Below the pieces are notes generated by a model. The model was not told the origin of the DNA. It worked only from the letters and a program-made list of their open reading frames with translations, and ran no database searches. The position numbers and the translations under genes were made by a program. DNA of 64,000 bases from Bryoerythrophyllum caledonicum (taxonomy: Eukaryota > Streptophyta > Bryopsida > Pottiales > Pottiaceae), in the NCBI GenBank assembly GCA_963971425.1, contig OZ020522.1, positions 3,880,168-3,944,167 on the forward strand, written 5' to 3'. This document shows, piece after piece, positions 11,204 to 23,800 of the stretch (positions within the stretch are counted from its first letter, which is position 1; every line of letters starts with the position of its first letter).

Positions 11204-11483
11204 CCCAGGGCGAATTGATCCCCTTGTTGGTACTTACCCAAGGTGGGCCCCGTCTTAATCGTATGGGGTCATTTTTTTGGCCCTCTTATTTTGGAGGGTC
11301 CAGAGGTTTTTTTGGAATTTTTTTGGACAAATTTGAGGCATGCGGCCATTGTTTACCTTGAAGGACCTTACCTTGCTATAAATAGGTCCCCATCCAAAAA
11401 CAAAATAGGGGTCAAGTTTGGCCCCACCACCTTGTGGCCCCCTCGGGTAAGTATCAACGAGGGGGTCAATTTGCCCTGGGCGC
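11204..11483. mobile_element. 280-bp terminal-inverted-repeat element (MITE-like)
   Basis: The left arm 11,204-11,239 and right arm 11,445-11,483 are imperfect inverted repeats of about 36 bp (left CCCAGGGCGAATTGAT; right ends ATTTGCCCTGGGCGC). The direct repeat TTTGGAGG lies immediately outside both arms (11,196-11,203 and 11,484-11,491), fitting an 8-bp target duplication of hAT type. It has no coding capacity. Confidence 0.6.
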
Positions 11484-11499
11484 TTTGGAGGGGGCACAT

Positions 11500-13340
11500 G
11501 ATAATATATTAAAAAAATAAATGGTAGTAAAGTATACTACAAGTATAGCTAAAAGTGACTCCATATTTTTTCAATTAAAAAGTGAATTTGTTGAGAGTTT
11601 CTAGAGTGGTTTGCCAAGTTTAGTCCATTTGTGCCACCATCTAACCTCCATAAGCATTGACTAGTACATGGTTGTGACCAATAGTAAATATTAACCCTTG
11701 AACCTCTAAAGGTCCAAGTGTCCCTTGGGTAGACGATTCCAATTTTGGGTAGGTTCCTGGAAATCAAAAATATATATAGTTTTTAAAATAAATTTATTTA
11801 AGACTATCCCTGATAAGATCATCATGGAGGATTTTCTTTTGGGACTCATGGTTTGAAAGTTATTGGCCTTTGAAGTCAAATATGGGGACGTTGGGCAGCC
11901 CTATGAACCAATGAAATACAAGTGTCGAAGAGGGATAGTAAATAAGGGCACAAAAGGTGGAAGAAGGGTGGGGCAGCCTAAATCATAGGTAGGACAAGAA
12001 TCTTGAAAGATTCCTTTCATAAAAATCAAGAAAATTCTTTGAGAAAAGAAATGATATTGGACTTCGCCCGCCAATTGTTTGCGGGACCCGCGAAGCGACC
12101 AACAGGAGCCTACCATGTTGGATTTTTTTTCTATTTTTAAATCTTAATTTTTAAAATTTTGGTTTCTCTTGTGTGAATAAAAGTTTAACGACCCTGACTT
12201 ATAGATGAAGTGGGTGAGATGGCATGGCCCAACATTTGATGAACAAGACCCATTTTCAAAGATTGCCCTACCAAAAATTGCTTGAATAGTTTAATAAATC
12301 GTTCAAAATTAGAGATTTTACTATTTTTATCCATTTTTTTCCTAAATTACTGAAAAATGGAAGGACAAATTTGAACCGTTCGGATTCTCAAATATGTAAA
12401 GTTGTATGCAACAAACATTTCCACTTCAATTTTGAAGTCATTGTCACGTTTTTGTACCCCCTTGCACCAAACTATTTATTCCAACATGCATCACTCCTTG
12501 TTTTGACCTAAAATTTTGCACACAATTAGCTAACATCATAATGTTAATGATTCACAATATGATTCAAAATTATCTATCATCATATGAATCATATTGGTAA
12601 TGGTTCCAAATACTTTTTAGCGTAAAAGTTACAAGATATGCAAAGTCAAAGTGGGTTGACATTGCGGGGCAGGGGGCAAGAACATCTATTTGTTACACTT
12701 CGAACTCTATAATCTTCATATCCATGCGATGGATTGCAACCAAAAAAATATGGCATATTTAGATAGGAGTTTATTTTAAGATCTTATGGTTGATAATCCA
12801 AATTATTGCTGAAAAATGTGATTTTTGTGCCTCTTTTTTACAATGGTAGTTTGGGACTAGTATTTGAGCGAAATTGCCAAGGAACTTTAGGAATTAAGGT
12901 TGATGAGCTTCTATGGCCTATGAGAATCTACAAGTGCTCTAGATCATGTAAAATGACATCTATGCAGCGGGTACATTACAACACAAAAATCTATGAACTC
13001 ACTTCATGGAAATCACTGTAGCTTGTTGATGCTTGCACCGATTATTGTGAGGATAGTCTCAATAGATGCCTATCTTCCTCCACTTCTATGTCTCTCTATA
13101 AATTTTGCATGGAAGCGGCCTACAGCATTTGATATCAAGATTATTGTGCCAGAAAGACCCAGAAATGGACTTTATGCCTTCAAGAATTAATTTGCAATGA
13201 ACGCATGAATGGGGTGGGAAATGAGATTATTTATAAATTTGTGGAAATATGAAGATAGTGGTAATGGGCATGATTACCTTAACCCCTAAATTTCTTTGAC
13301 AATTTCACACCAAAAACACTTCAAAATTGCTTGTTTTAAT
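11500..13340. other. intergenic AT-rich DNA with one copy of a dispersed repeat
   Basis: No gene is supported. The part 12,800-13,190 is a diverged copy of the repeat that forms the palindrome at 18.9-19.5 kb (shared landmarks: AATCACTGTAGCT, GATGCTTGCAC, CATCTTCCTCCACTTC-like). The rest shows no recognisable structure. Confidence 0.5.
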
Positions 13341-13350
13341 GCAATGAGTC

Positions 13351-14480
13351 ACTACTAGAAATCCAGGGATAAATAACTAGGGGTTTGCCTCTTTGATCAG
13401 TTATAGATTGGCAATCAATAGCTAAACAAAGAGGCAAAACCAAATAATAACTATAGAATTTTTTTAACGGGCAGAGTTATTATTGTGAGTTATTGATTTC
13501 TGTAGTTATTTTTTTTGCCATGTAGATTTCTCATCTATCTGCCAACATGGAACGTCATCATGGGGGATTGGTGAGGTGGGTGATGAGATGGATTCAAGTG
13601 TTATGTGGAATTTGAGGTGGATATTGACATGGATTTGACGATGACGTGGAGATTGAAGTGGCAGTTGACGTGGATGATGACGTGGTTCCCTTGATAACGT
13701 GTAGTCATATGTGGTAGCTTACGTGTTACTTCTTTTGGGACACTCTTGCTATTATGTGGAGGCGGTTGATTGGATGAATCTATGTGCGCACTACATAGTT
13801 ATTTTTTAGTTATTTTGTAGTTTTTCTCTAATTATTTTCAGTTTTTTTAGTTACGTCACAGTTATTCATTAGTTATTGTGTAGTTGTTCTAGAGTTGTTT
13901 ATATTCATTCCAGTCATTTTCTAATATCAAATTGTGAAATACTTCAAGTATCTTCACAATTATTAAAGAATTATTGAAATCAGCTCTTTACAGTTATTAC
14001 ATAGTGATTAGAGAGTTATTCTAAAGTGACTTGATTAGTTATTAGATATGTATTACTATGGATTGCGTAGACAATATGTGCTCAAAAACCCATACAGACT
14101 TAGTGATTTGTTTACAAGTACTAGAGTAAATAAATAGTGAAATATAGTCTCATTCAACAAAATGCTCCAAAGTTTGAGCCAAAATGTAGTACCATAATCT
14201 CTACGAATGCCAAAATATACATGTCTAATCAAAAACCAACCCTCAATCATGGCTGAGCTTTAGGAGTTGGATATTCTTAAATATCACTAAATCTCTAAAT
14301 CTTCCACATGGTATTATTGAATCTCCCACATGGTACTACCAGACCACCAAACAAAATTGTTATTAAGCAATCCATTCAGATGCATTACTACACAATAACT
14401 ATATACTTACTCAAAATAACTGCAGAACGACTGTGATATTATTACATAATGACTGTGATATAACTATAGAATGACTCTGA
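13351..14480. mobile_element. possible decayed CACTA-like element end
   Basis: CACTACTAGAAAT at 13,351-13,363 resembles the terminal CACTACnAGAAA of CACTA (En/Spm) transposons. The following DNA is rich in repeated AGTTATT/AACTA words on both strands, as in subterminal repeats. No clear matching right end (…TAGTAGTG) or transposase is seen, so the extent is a guess. Confidence 0.25.
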
Positions 14481-15095
14481 TATAACTACATTGGAACTAG
14501 TGAAATGAAACCTAGATTGGAACTAGTGAAATGAGACCTGATCTACTGAATTCGAAAGGTCTCCTACACAAAACCACTCTCTAAGAAAAAGATCTCATGT
14601 CCATACACTTGGCCTTGCCTCCAAACACACAATAGGGTTTGAAAAAAGTGTCATTACTTCACAAATCCTTCACAAAGAACTCAGTGTGCACTTTCCTAAC
14701 CCTAACAACCGGTTTTGACCACTCTAACAACTCTACACTACCGCCTTCTAGCTCTCTCTATACACACACTCCACAACAAGATAGAGTGAAAGAATGAGGG
14801 GCAGTTTGTCGAGAATGAGGGACAGTTTGTCAAGACTGACGACACTTGAGTATTAGAGTTGGAGCCATTCTTGAGGTTGCGGTGTACTCCTTTTTTTTTG
14901 AAGGTGTACTAGCAATTTTAGAGGTTGCAAGTTACCCCTCCTAATATGATAACTCATTTTGTCACAACATTTGAGTCTTGTTTTTCTTGTAAGAGCAACC
15001 GATAACCCCTCTCCGTGAAGGTTTGAAGGCTGAAAGGTTGCAATTTATCCTCTACTGGCCAAAATTTTATTTTCAATTATTCTTGTTTTTTAGTT

Positions 15096-15300
15096 ATGGC
15101 TGAGACTCAAGACTTTATTATGCCTGAATCCGCCGAGGCTAAGTTAGAGGCTATCCTTAATGCTTTCAACACGTTATCGGTCCGAACTACAACAATTGAA
15201 GGAGTCATTGGTGGACTTCAACAACATCAATCTCCCGCCATCCTCAAGGGTGAGCAATGGCTCCTGGAGATGCTTTGTTGAGACTAAAGAACTCTTCAGT
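15096..15300 (+). pseudogene. gag-like N-terminal fragment interrupted by LINE-C
   Basis: ATG at 15,096 opens MAETQDFIMPESAEAKLEAI and about 60 residues in all, with a helical, acidic character seen at the start of some plant LTR-retrotransposon gag proteins. The frame is lost near 15,281 and the sequence is then broken by the LINE-C insertion at 15,313. There is no diagnostic zinc knuckle, so identity is uncertain. Confidence 0.3.
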
Positions 15301-15313
15301 CTCAACCCTTGTA
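15301..15313. repeat. left target-site duplication of LINE-C
   Basis: CTCAACCCTTGTA occurs here and again, identically, at 17,186-17,198, directly flanking the inserted element. This is a 13-bp duplication typical of target-primed reverse transcription. Confidence 0.85.
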
Positions 15314-15327
15314 GAAGAAGAAGAACG

Positions 15328-15348
15328 CCGGTCCCCGAAGGGAGCCGG
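15328..15348 (-). other. 3'-terminal hairpin of LINE-C
   Basis: Arms CCGGTCCCC and GGGAGCCGG with loop GAA, adjoining the (TTC)n tail. The equivalent site in LINE-B (42,091-42,111) keeps the stem through a paired change (C-G to T-A), suggesting a structure recognised by the element's reverse transcriptase. Confidence 0.55.
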
Positions 15349-15539
15349 CGTGGATAAAGTGTCCGTTCATTCCACCACTAAGTCCATGCCTACCGGGCAT
15401 GGATTAGTAGTATGGAACTACTTCCCCCTTTTGAGGGTGGACACTATGTATCAGTAACAAGTGACCAATACCAAGGGACCCAAGGTCCCAAGAGTCTCTA
15501 AGATAGGGAGGGCGTGTACGGTGAAATACAAGTGCATGT

Positions 15540-17170
15540 CTATGGAGGGGGGTTCGATGTGTTAGGAAGGGGTTGGTTGTTTTCAAGTTTCCGTTTATGC
15601 AGGAGTATTGACATAGCATGTTGAATTGCAATAGTGTTAATATTTGAGAAGGTGGTTTTGATTGAAGTGATGGGGATTTTAAATGTTTCTTCAAGGGTTG
15701 TCATTGAGGGAATGAAGGTGGTGGCTCTAGCACCCGCGGTGATGACAACGAGGGGGTCTACTTTCCATCCTAGTGCTTGAATATCGTCAAGTAATGGTTG
15801 GTATTTGTTTGTTTTGTTAGCAATAGTGTCCGGAGAGAATCTATCATTGCAATATGTGAATTCAATAAACTGAATAGTGAGACTAGGGTCTATGTGGTTT
15901 GGTGGAAGGTCTTTGTATGAAAGTCCTCTAACACATAGTAGGTCCGATTTGAATTTTGCATTACAGTGGCATCTTTGAGTGCAACATATGCATGGTAATA
16001 GCCAAAGAGGGAACGTATTTTCTTGTGGGTTGTCATTAAAGGTTCCGGCATTCATGAGAATGAAGCACCGGGATTTGGTTGATGATACAAGTAGTTTACG
16101 GATAGCCCATACGGCTTTGTTATGTCTTTTGATAATTAGTGAATGTATATGGGGGTTTTGGCACTTGAGTAGGACATGTAGCCATGTGTCCGGGTCTGTG
16201 ATGTTACAAATTGGACATGTTATTGTAGGAAATCTTTCAATTCTAAAGAAGAGTTGTTTGCAGGCATTACCCATGTATTGTCCGGTGCGGAATTTGATTA
16301 GGCATGTGATTTGTGGGTCTGTAATAATTGGGTTTTTCCAAAAATTGTTGGACAGTACGTTGTGAATGTTTGGGTTGCCGGTCCATTTTTCAATATTGGG
16401 GAAATTTTCCGTGAGTTTTTCTAGGTTGTTTACAAGATCATGTTTTTTGAGATATTTGTCCAAGAATCGTATGGGGCCTTTGTCGGGAGTTTCGCCCATA
16501 AAGGGCCATTCATATCTATGATAGTAATATGGGGTGGCATGGGCGTGTTTGTATGGGTGTTCGGCATCCTTGTGGGTTTTTTCTCTTCCTTCCTTTGCTA
16601 GTTTGTCGGCTTGTTCATTGCCGGCAATGTTAGCGTGAGCTCAGACTTTGTGGGGTGTAGTAATTTGTGTGCAATTTTGGAGCATTGCAACCACAGATGT
16701 AAGGATAGTTTTGTCCGGGTGACTGTTGTGTAAAGTGGGGTGTTTAATGTGTGTATTTAGGAGATGTAATACATTTACGCAATCTGTAAAAATGTGAGCC
16801 GGTTCGTTTGGATATTGAGTGGTGATTATCTTAAGGGTTTTGTGTACAACCATCATTTCGGCTCTTAGAATGTTTTGGAGTCCATGTAGTCTTTTGCCTA
16901 ATTTTTTTTGTTTGGTAGAATTGTATACCCCATAACGGGTTTTTTCTCGGTGCCAGTGTCCCGGGCTTACTTCGGTTGGTTCTTTAAAGGAGCCGTCAGT
17001 GTAGTAGCTAAAGTTGGGGTCAAATTTAAGGTCGTTATTAATTTGGTAGTTGGGGAGTGGGAGGCTCAATTCGGTAATTGGTAGTGCGGAGATGTTTGTG
17101 TGGGGGGTTATAGACCATTTTTTGTTACGGTTTACACGGGTTGAAATAGGTGTGGGAGGGACAATTGCAG
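15540..17170 (-). pseudogene. LINE-C ORF2 C-terminal part: RNase H plus zinc motif
   Basis: The frame starts within the truncation. RNase H landmarks are all present: YYTDGSF (first Asp), ILRAEMM (Glu), HIFTDCVN (Asp) and GNEQADKL (last Asp). A single in-frame TGA at 16,638-16,640 (HKV*AHA) replaces an Arg codon seen in LINE-B. Downstream is a zinc motif CPICNITDPDTWLHVLLKC, then about 200 further residues ending NTSNPPP at 15,540. The RNase H domain is better preserved than in LINE-B, where the third acidic residue is Asn. RNase H would remove template RNA during element replication; this truncated copy cannot act on its own. Confidence 0.75.
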
Positions 17171-17185
17171 TGTATACCTTGTTAA

Positions 17186-17198
17186 CTCAACCCTTGTA
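17186..17198. repeat. right target-site duplication of LINE-C
   Basis: CTCAACCCTTGTA, identical to 15,301-15,313. Confidence 0.85.
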
Positions 17199-17237
17199 TA
17201 TACCCTAACCTAGAGTAAAAGGGAAGCAAATAGAATA

Positions 17238-17305
17238 ACAAAGTAAAAGAAGTTCTAAAGTAAAAGGAACTCTAAAGTAAAAGGAACTCTAAAGTAAAAG
17301 TAATC
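17238..17305. repeat. short tandem repeat, 17-bp unit (GGAACTCTAAAGTAAAA)
   Basis: About four units, the first and last imperfect. The surrounding 17.2-18.25 kb is AT-rich with no supported gene. Confidence 0.7.
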
Positions 17306-18264
17306 TTGAAGGTTCCAGAGGTTATGTCTCTAACAAAAGGCAAAAATACTTTTGCATATTCAATGCATTTTTAACTAAGTAGAACCAAAGTGTGGAAATT
17401 GAATGGTCTTTTTTAACTCTTCAATCTAAGGACGAGCAACCGGTTTGTAGTTGTTTGGGCAGATTATTGTATGTAGAAGGTGCTCCAGGCCACGTCCACT
17501 GAAGATTGAAACTAGCGATGTATTATACAAGTGTAAACAAGGTAAAGATAACATTAATTCTGCGAACATGATACAATTCTAATACTTAGACCTATTTTAT
17601 TATAGAGATATACATCAAAGAATTTTTTTCACAAATGAACATGGTATCCAAGGTTGAGATTTGGCAAAAAGATTATTTCAAAAATAGCTTACATCATTTC
17701 TGGAAAAAGAATTGATGTAAGTTATTTTTGAAATTATTTTCAAAAAAATTTATACAATGGATTTTTTTGAGAATGTTTTGAGTATATTTTGATTTTTTTT
17801 ATAATATTCATATTAGCCAAACGCCTATTCATCTTAGAAATAAATAAATAACAAACACTATAGTACTGAATCTAACCCTTTGATTTGGTACAAGTTCTAT
17901 CAAGTTCAAAAATATTTATTTAAATATGAGGGAATCATAAATATAAAGCTTTATAATGATTTTCCTATTTTAAGATTATCATATTATAGGAATAGGATAA
18001 TTCCATATTCGACTAGCTAGCTTAAAAAAAGTATTCTTATATACCATCAAATGAAGATTCATGAGCTACAAAAGTGTACCAAATGAATATCTATAAGAGG
18101 ATTTACATACAAAGAATTCAAAAGAAGCCTTAGATGTGCGACCTAGTAAGAATACTACTATGGAACCTATGGATAAATTAGCTCCTTTTAAAAACCATGA
18201 ATATGTCATTATTATGGAAAACTTGGATACTATAAATCTTATGGTTAGATTGCAAATCTATCTT

Positions 18265-18545
18265 TACAAAATAGATCTATAAGGAGAAAAAGACTCCTAG
18301 TTGGATCTACTAAATATAAGGTTAAATTGGTGGCATAAGATTTCAAACAAGAAAGAAGAATAGACGACAAGGATCTAATTCACCCAAATTTACATAGAAT
18401 ATAATCAGAACAATAGTGTCAACACTTGCATCAAAGGAGTGATATTTTAACACCATATTTTTTATACCAAAAAAAATACAAAGATACACATATGTAAAGT
18501 GCAATATGACTATGTAGAAGATGATATAAAACATATTAGAATGCA
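18265..18545 (+). pseudogene. decayed Ty1/copia reverse transcriptase fragment
   Basis: Plus-strand reading gives TKYKVKLVA*DFKQERRIDD, which resembles the copia RT signature YKARLVAKGFxQxxGxDY. Several stops and frame changes follow. No LTRs or integrase are seen nearby. Weak but specific resemblance. Confidence 0.4.
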
Positions 18546-18889
18546 TTTAGTGGTATAATGGTAACACAAGCAAAATATCATATTCTCAAATTTTGTTTGG
18601 CCAAAAGTACACTAAATTTTTCTCAAATTTTCATTTTATTCTTTAAACTAGGTGAAAACAAATCAACAAGAGTATTGTACACAGTGGTCTTTTTCAGACA
18701 CTACCTACCAAACTAATTATTTTTCCAAATGACAGTGGTTCGGATACAATAGGTATCACCTAAAAATTACATGGATGTCACCTAGATATTACATGCGTAT
18801 TACCTAGACAAATCCCTAAAATTTCCAAAATTTTTAGACATTCTCTATTATGAATTAATCATGTACAAAACTGATTTATGCTTAAGGTA

Positions 18890-19510
18890 GTATTTGTTTT
18901 TGCCAAAATCAAATGTCAATCCTTTGAGGCCGATGAGGTATTTTGGCCGGAGAGAATCTACAATCTTTCTAGATCACGCAAAATGGCATTTACACAATGG
19001 CTACATTTCAGCACAAAAATCTACGATTCTACTTCACAGAAATCACTGTAGCTCGCCGATGCTTGCACTGATTATTGTGGTGATGGTTTCAATAGATGAC
19101 CATCTTCCTCCACTTCGAAGTCATGGTCTTTTTTTTCCTTTGAGGTAGCCTACAGCACTTCCTACAAAGGTTCTTGTGCCGAAACGACCGATATATGGTT
19201 GTTAGGCCTTAATCTTTTAAGGCTGATCGACCATATACGGGTTGTTATGGGACAAAAACCTTTGAAGAAAGCGCTATATGCCACCTCGAAGCAAAATATA
19301 GACCATGACGTAGAGGTGGAGGAAGATGGGCACCTATCGAGACCATCACCATGACGATCGCTGCAAGCATCGACAAGCTACACTGATTTCCGTGAGATGA
19401 GTTTTGTGCTGAAATGTACCCGTTGCATAAATGCCATTCTGCATGATCTAGAACGCTCGTAGATTCTCACAGCTCATCACCCTTAATCCTTCAATGCTTG
19501 AAAGGCCCAA
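18890..19510. repeat. large imperfect palindrome of a dispersed repeat
   Basis: The left arm (about 18,890-19,210) and right arm (about 19,219-19,510) are inverted copies meeting at AGGCCTTAATCTTTTAAGGC. Landmarks are seen on both strands (AATCACTGTAGCT, GATGCTTGCA, CATCTTCCTCCACTTC). A third, partial inverted copy lies at 19,615-19,760 and a direct copy at 12,800-13,190. A foldback transposon is the likely nature. Confidence 0.65.
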
Positions 19511-19873
19511 ACGTGGTGTCTAGGCGCGTGAAAATACACTGTCGCAGTCAATAGACGAAACTAGGGCCAAAACGGTCTTCACGACGGGCATAGCCACGTT
19601 ACATTGATGTCTGATGAGACCATTGTTGCAAAAATTGATGCAGGCATTAGCAAACTACAATGATTTCCGTGAATTAGTGTCGTGGTGATATGTACCCGAT
19701 GTATACATGATACTCTAAATGTTTTGCATAAAATCTCCTAGGTCTTGCCGGTCATGCTCGGTAATAAAGGGTTAAAGGGTTAAATTTAGATAAAAATTCA
19801 ACACTACAATGGCGAACGTGACGCTTGAGTATGGCACGTGTGAACATGAATGTGCTAATGCCACATCATCGCC

Positions 19874-19902
19874 GATGACGTGGCAAATGGTAGGCCACGT
19901 CG
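19874..19902. promoter_or_regulatory. paired bZIP-type ACGTGG sites upstream of ceramide kinase
   Basis: TGACGTGGC and GCCACGTCGG lie in inverted orientation 13 bases apart, followed by CTACGTC/CCGGCGTC tandem repeats to about 19,975. ACGTGGC is the plant bZIP (G-box/C-box) core. They sit about 0.9 kb upstream of the presumed start codon. Functional relevance is inferred. Confidence 0.3.
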
Positions 19903-20823
19903 GCATGCAGCATCGTCTACGTCTTCCGGCGTCCCCTACGTCATCCGGCGTCTTCTACGTCGTCGTCTTCCTCGTCTCGAAGCGAGAAGGAGCTGCTGCA
20001 TCATTCATGTCGCCAATTTTCCAGAAGAATAATGCCATCAATTCACACCCACTCACTCAGCACTCGACTACCTCAATGCCTCTCATCATCCCCGCAATCA
20101 CGCACCAAATCATTGCCGAACTCTTTACACTTCGATATCACCTTCACTCTCGCTTCTGCTCTCATCTCAGTAGGGTTTCGTCTCCGATCGGTGAATTCAG
20201 AGGTGGGTTCTGCGAAATTTGGCTGAATTCATGATGTTGGCGAAGAGGAGCAATGTTGACGTAGGGCTTGAGATGGCGGTATGAGATGTGAATTTCTTTA
20301 GTGAGACTTCCATTTTATGCTGTGATGTGATTTGAACGTCTGTTGTTGTTGATCTCGCAGCTGTTGTTTTTTGGTTGTGCTGCCGCTGAGCCTATGTTTT
20401 TTTGTGGAGATGGTGGCTGGTTTGGTAGCTGTGAGATTCTGTGATGGTGTCCTCGTTTGGGGGTTTCGATGGGCTGGATTTGCTTTTGCTCATGAGGGGG
20501 ATTGATGGGGGGATTTGACTATGCAGAGAAGCGATGAGAAGAGGGACGGCGTCAGCTGAAACACCGCAAGGCTTTTGAATGGCATTGAGCGACGGCCCTG
20601 CAAGAGGCAGGCAAGTGTGAGAGATCATTGCATTTTGTTCATCATGTGTACTGAAGTTTTAATGTCCACAGACTGACCACTTTTGTGTCAGGGTAATGGT
20701 TTTAACCAGGCTGTTCAACATGAATTAGTCCTACATCTGGGCAGATTAATATAAATGGATTTTTCTAGTGTATGTGTATTCTAATGGTTTTTTATTTATT
20801 TTTATGTTTTGATTTTCAGAGTG

Positions 20824-23800
20824 ATGGAGAATGAGAAGCATCGGTATGTGCCGATTGACATGTCCCATTCTGAAGGGCGGTGCAGGAGTGGGAGTAGTGG
20901 TGAAAGATGTGGTGGTGACGGTGATCATGCATTGCTGAAAGATGTCTTTTATCTGGAGCATGTTGGCCAAGTTGAGGTCACGCTTTCAAGTACCCATTTG
21001 GTGTGGACTTCTGTGGAGGATCAACTTCAGGAGCTGGTAATTGCACTTTTTCATACGGATTGTCTAGAGAAGAGAAAGTCACCTAAAGTTTCAATAAGAT
21101 ACCCCCTCTTTTATATTGTGATGATGCTTCGATGTTGATTCTAATGGTTGCTGAGCAGGATGCACTTTCGTGCTGGGGAAACATTTTAAAGGACACGGAA
21201 GGGCACCTCCCAATACCAGAGATTTTCGCCGTGAAAGCGTCGGGTTTAGGGCCTGTAAACGAGGTTGAATCATCCATCTGTGGCGGCTCTCTGGCACCCA
21301 AGCAGGTACGTTAGAAAATCACAAAGTGGGGCTTTCTCTTTGACATTTTTGGTTTGTTGGATTGTAGGACAATAATGTTTGTGTTTTGCACGACTTAGGT
21401 CATATCTTTGAAGGTGGGCATTCCGTTGTGTACCTTGGTAGTTGCATAGAGTGGAGGTGCACACATTCCTGCGACTCCATGGCAAGTGGGTCCCGAAGGT
21501 GCATCTCTTCGGCCACTCCTGCGTAGCGATTGCTCAGGAGTGGAATCAAAGAATCCAAACGCTTTTGCTTCGAGACTCTCGCAGGCCCAAAACACTCCTG
21601 GTAAGTTTTTTCACTGGAACAGGCGAATATTACAGTATGTCTGGTCGAAGGTCAATTTTTAACAGATAAACTTGAAGTCTATTATTGTTTTGATATTTGT
21701 GAAGTGAGACAGCGATACGATGAATTTTGGTGCAGGTATTTGTCAATCCATATAGTGGAAAGAAGGCTGGTGTTCCCACATGGAAGCAAGTGGCACCGCT
21801 CTTTGAACTAGCCAAGATCAAAGTGAAGGTAAAATACATGTTTTCAAGTGGTATTGACACCAATGTGTGTCCGCAAACACACCGCGTGAGCGGCGAAATC
21901 CGCTTTTTCGTTTCTTACTCATTTAACCTGAGTTATCACAACGTTCTGAATTGTAAGGATCCTAGATAAGATTCGTCATATCCTCGCATACTGAAAGGCT
22001 TCACAAGTTAAGATGTGATTATGAGATCTTTCTTGGATCATGAGATGCTTCATAAGATGCAGGGTTATGAGAGGCTTCATTGCTGTATTTTGAAAGGCAG
22101 TTGTTTTTTTTTTAATTTGTTTTTCCTGTTGCAGGTGATTACAACTGAAAGGGCAGGCCATGCACGTGATGTAATGAGCAATGCTACAAAAGATGACCTC
22201 AACGCTCTGGACGGTGTGATTGCAGTGGTCCGTCCTTTCTAACCAGGCTCTCTACAGACACTAGTTCGTAGGCTGCACAGCAAATCTTGCCATCCTCTAA
22301 GCGAAGTTGTATGTGATGTGCAGGGCGGAGATGGTTTTTTCAACGAAGTGGTAAATGGCTTGGTTATGCACCGCCACAAGGCGCCGGCTGCCATCGTGCC
22401 CAAAAGATTGGACAGCTTTTACAAGAAGAAAACTCTCCTTCAACAACGGAATGAGCAAGCAGGTTTGAAACAGTTGTTGGTCCGAGAAGCCTCAGATTCC
22501 GATCAACGTCCTTTTCTTCAGAATAAACCTGCAGTTGGCCAAAAGGGTAAGGATTAGACGCTTTCTTATGAATCTCTTCTTATGCGAGATGTTAGCAAGT
22601 TCTTATTAAGTCGTGGAAATTGAAACAGTTGCAGGTGAAGCGTCTGGCGCATGTTTGAGCGTTGTAGATTTCGAGAATCCCAACACCACTCTGGTGAATT
22701 CTAATCCTAATCTGCGGATTGGACTTATACCTGCTGGGTCAACAGATACAGTTGTGGTCAGGTACAGAGCTGGTGTAAAGTGAGGCAAAGATACCATGAG
22801 TTTTGACCTCTTTTCTCATGTTAAATGATGGAAACGAGACCTAAATACGTTTCAAACCATCAGCTCAAATAGCTTAGATTCATGGTACAACATGACCTCT
22901 CCTTCCTTCTCTAGTTCTACCTTGGGTTTAGAGACTCTTCCATATTCTAGTGGAGAGACCATCACATCTAATAGCTATTAAGAGTGAGGAAAGAGTATGA
23001 ACTAATAGAACTAACAGAAGGTTATCTTTTAGATACTTTGGGTGACTATACATAGACCTCGATAGTGCTGTTGTCTTGAAATGCTGTCCGTCAAAAGATG
23101 CTTCTTGTAGAGGACGTTCTCTTTGAGCTTACGAGAGGTTCTGATTCTTTTGCTCACCCTTTTGTTGCAGTACTACAGGGTCACGTGATCCCTTAACCTC
23201 GGCTCTTCATATAATTCTGGGAGACAGCATGCCTCTGGACATAGTCAGAATAACCGGCTGGAGAAACCAACATGAGAATTCTGCAGGCGAAGTGCCAGAA
23301 GTTCGTTATGCAGCATCATTTGCTGGGTAAGAAATGCACCCACGTTTACTATATTTGGATGTTTTTTGATATACTAGAGTCATTTGTAAAGTCACCCAAA
23401 TCTTCTCTGAGATACCCCTCTTTTTGTTCAAAACACTACTCTTTCCTCACCCTTAATAGCTACTGTAGTAGATATGATGGGCTCTCAACTAGAGTCTCTA
23501 AACTTAAGTTAGGAATAGTTTTATCCGCCTTTGAGAGGTCATGTTCTACCATGAAATTTAGCCGCTTTTTTCCTCTCTGAGCTGAAAAGGCTTTTTAGGG
23601 CCAAGAGGTCCAACCTTATGCCTCACATTACAACGAACTCTCTTTTCAACAGATACGGTTTCTATGGAGATGTAATGAGGGAGAGTGAGAATCTGAGGTG
23701 GATGGGCCCTGCTCGGTACGACATGGCAGGCCTCAAGGTCTTCATGCAACACAAGTAAGAAGAATTCAACAGTTATATCTTAATTTGGTTTCTAGTCACT

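Larger units (their letters stand above)
15314..17185 (-). mobile_element. LINE-C: 5'-truncated copy of the 2A LINE family
   Basis: A minus-strand insertion of about 1.87 kb between perfect 13-bp duplications. It holds only the end of ORF2 (RNase H, CxxC zinc motif, C-terminal domain) and the 3' UTR. The 3' end is a short (TTC)n tail (GAAGAAGAAGAA on the plus strand), not poly-A. Homologous to LINE-B 42,077 to about 43,900. Confidence 0.9.

Noticed and set aside
19809-20234. A 141-codon open frame upstream of ceramide kinase
   Set aside because: Composition is repeat-like (TACGTC, CCGGCGTC), no domain is seen, and it overlaps the likely promoter and leader.
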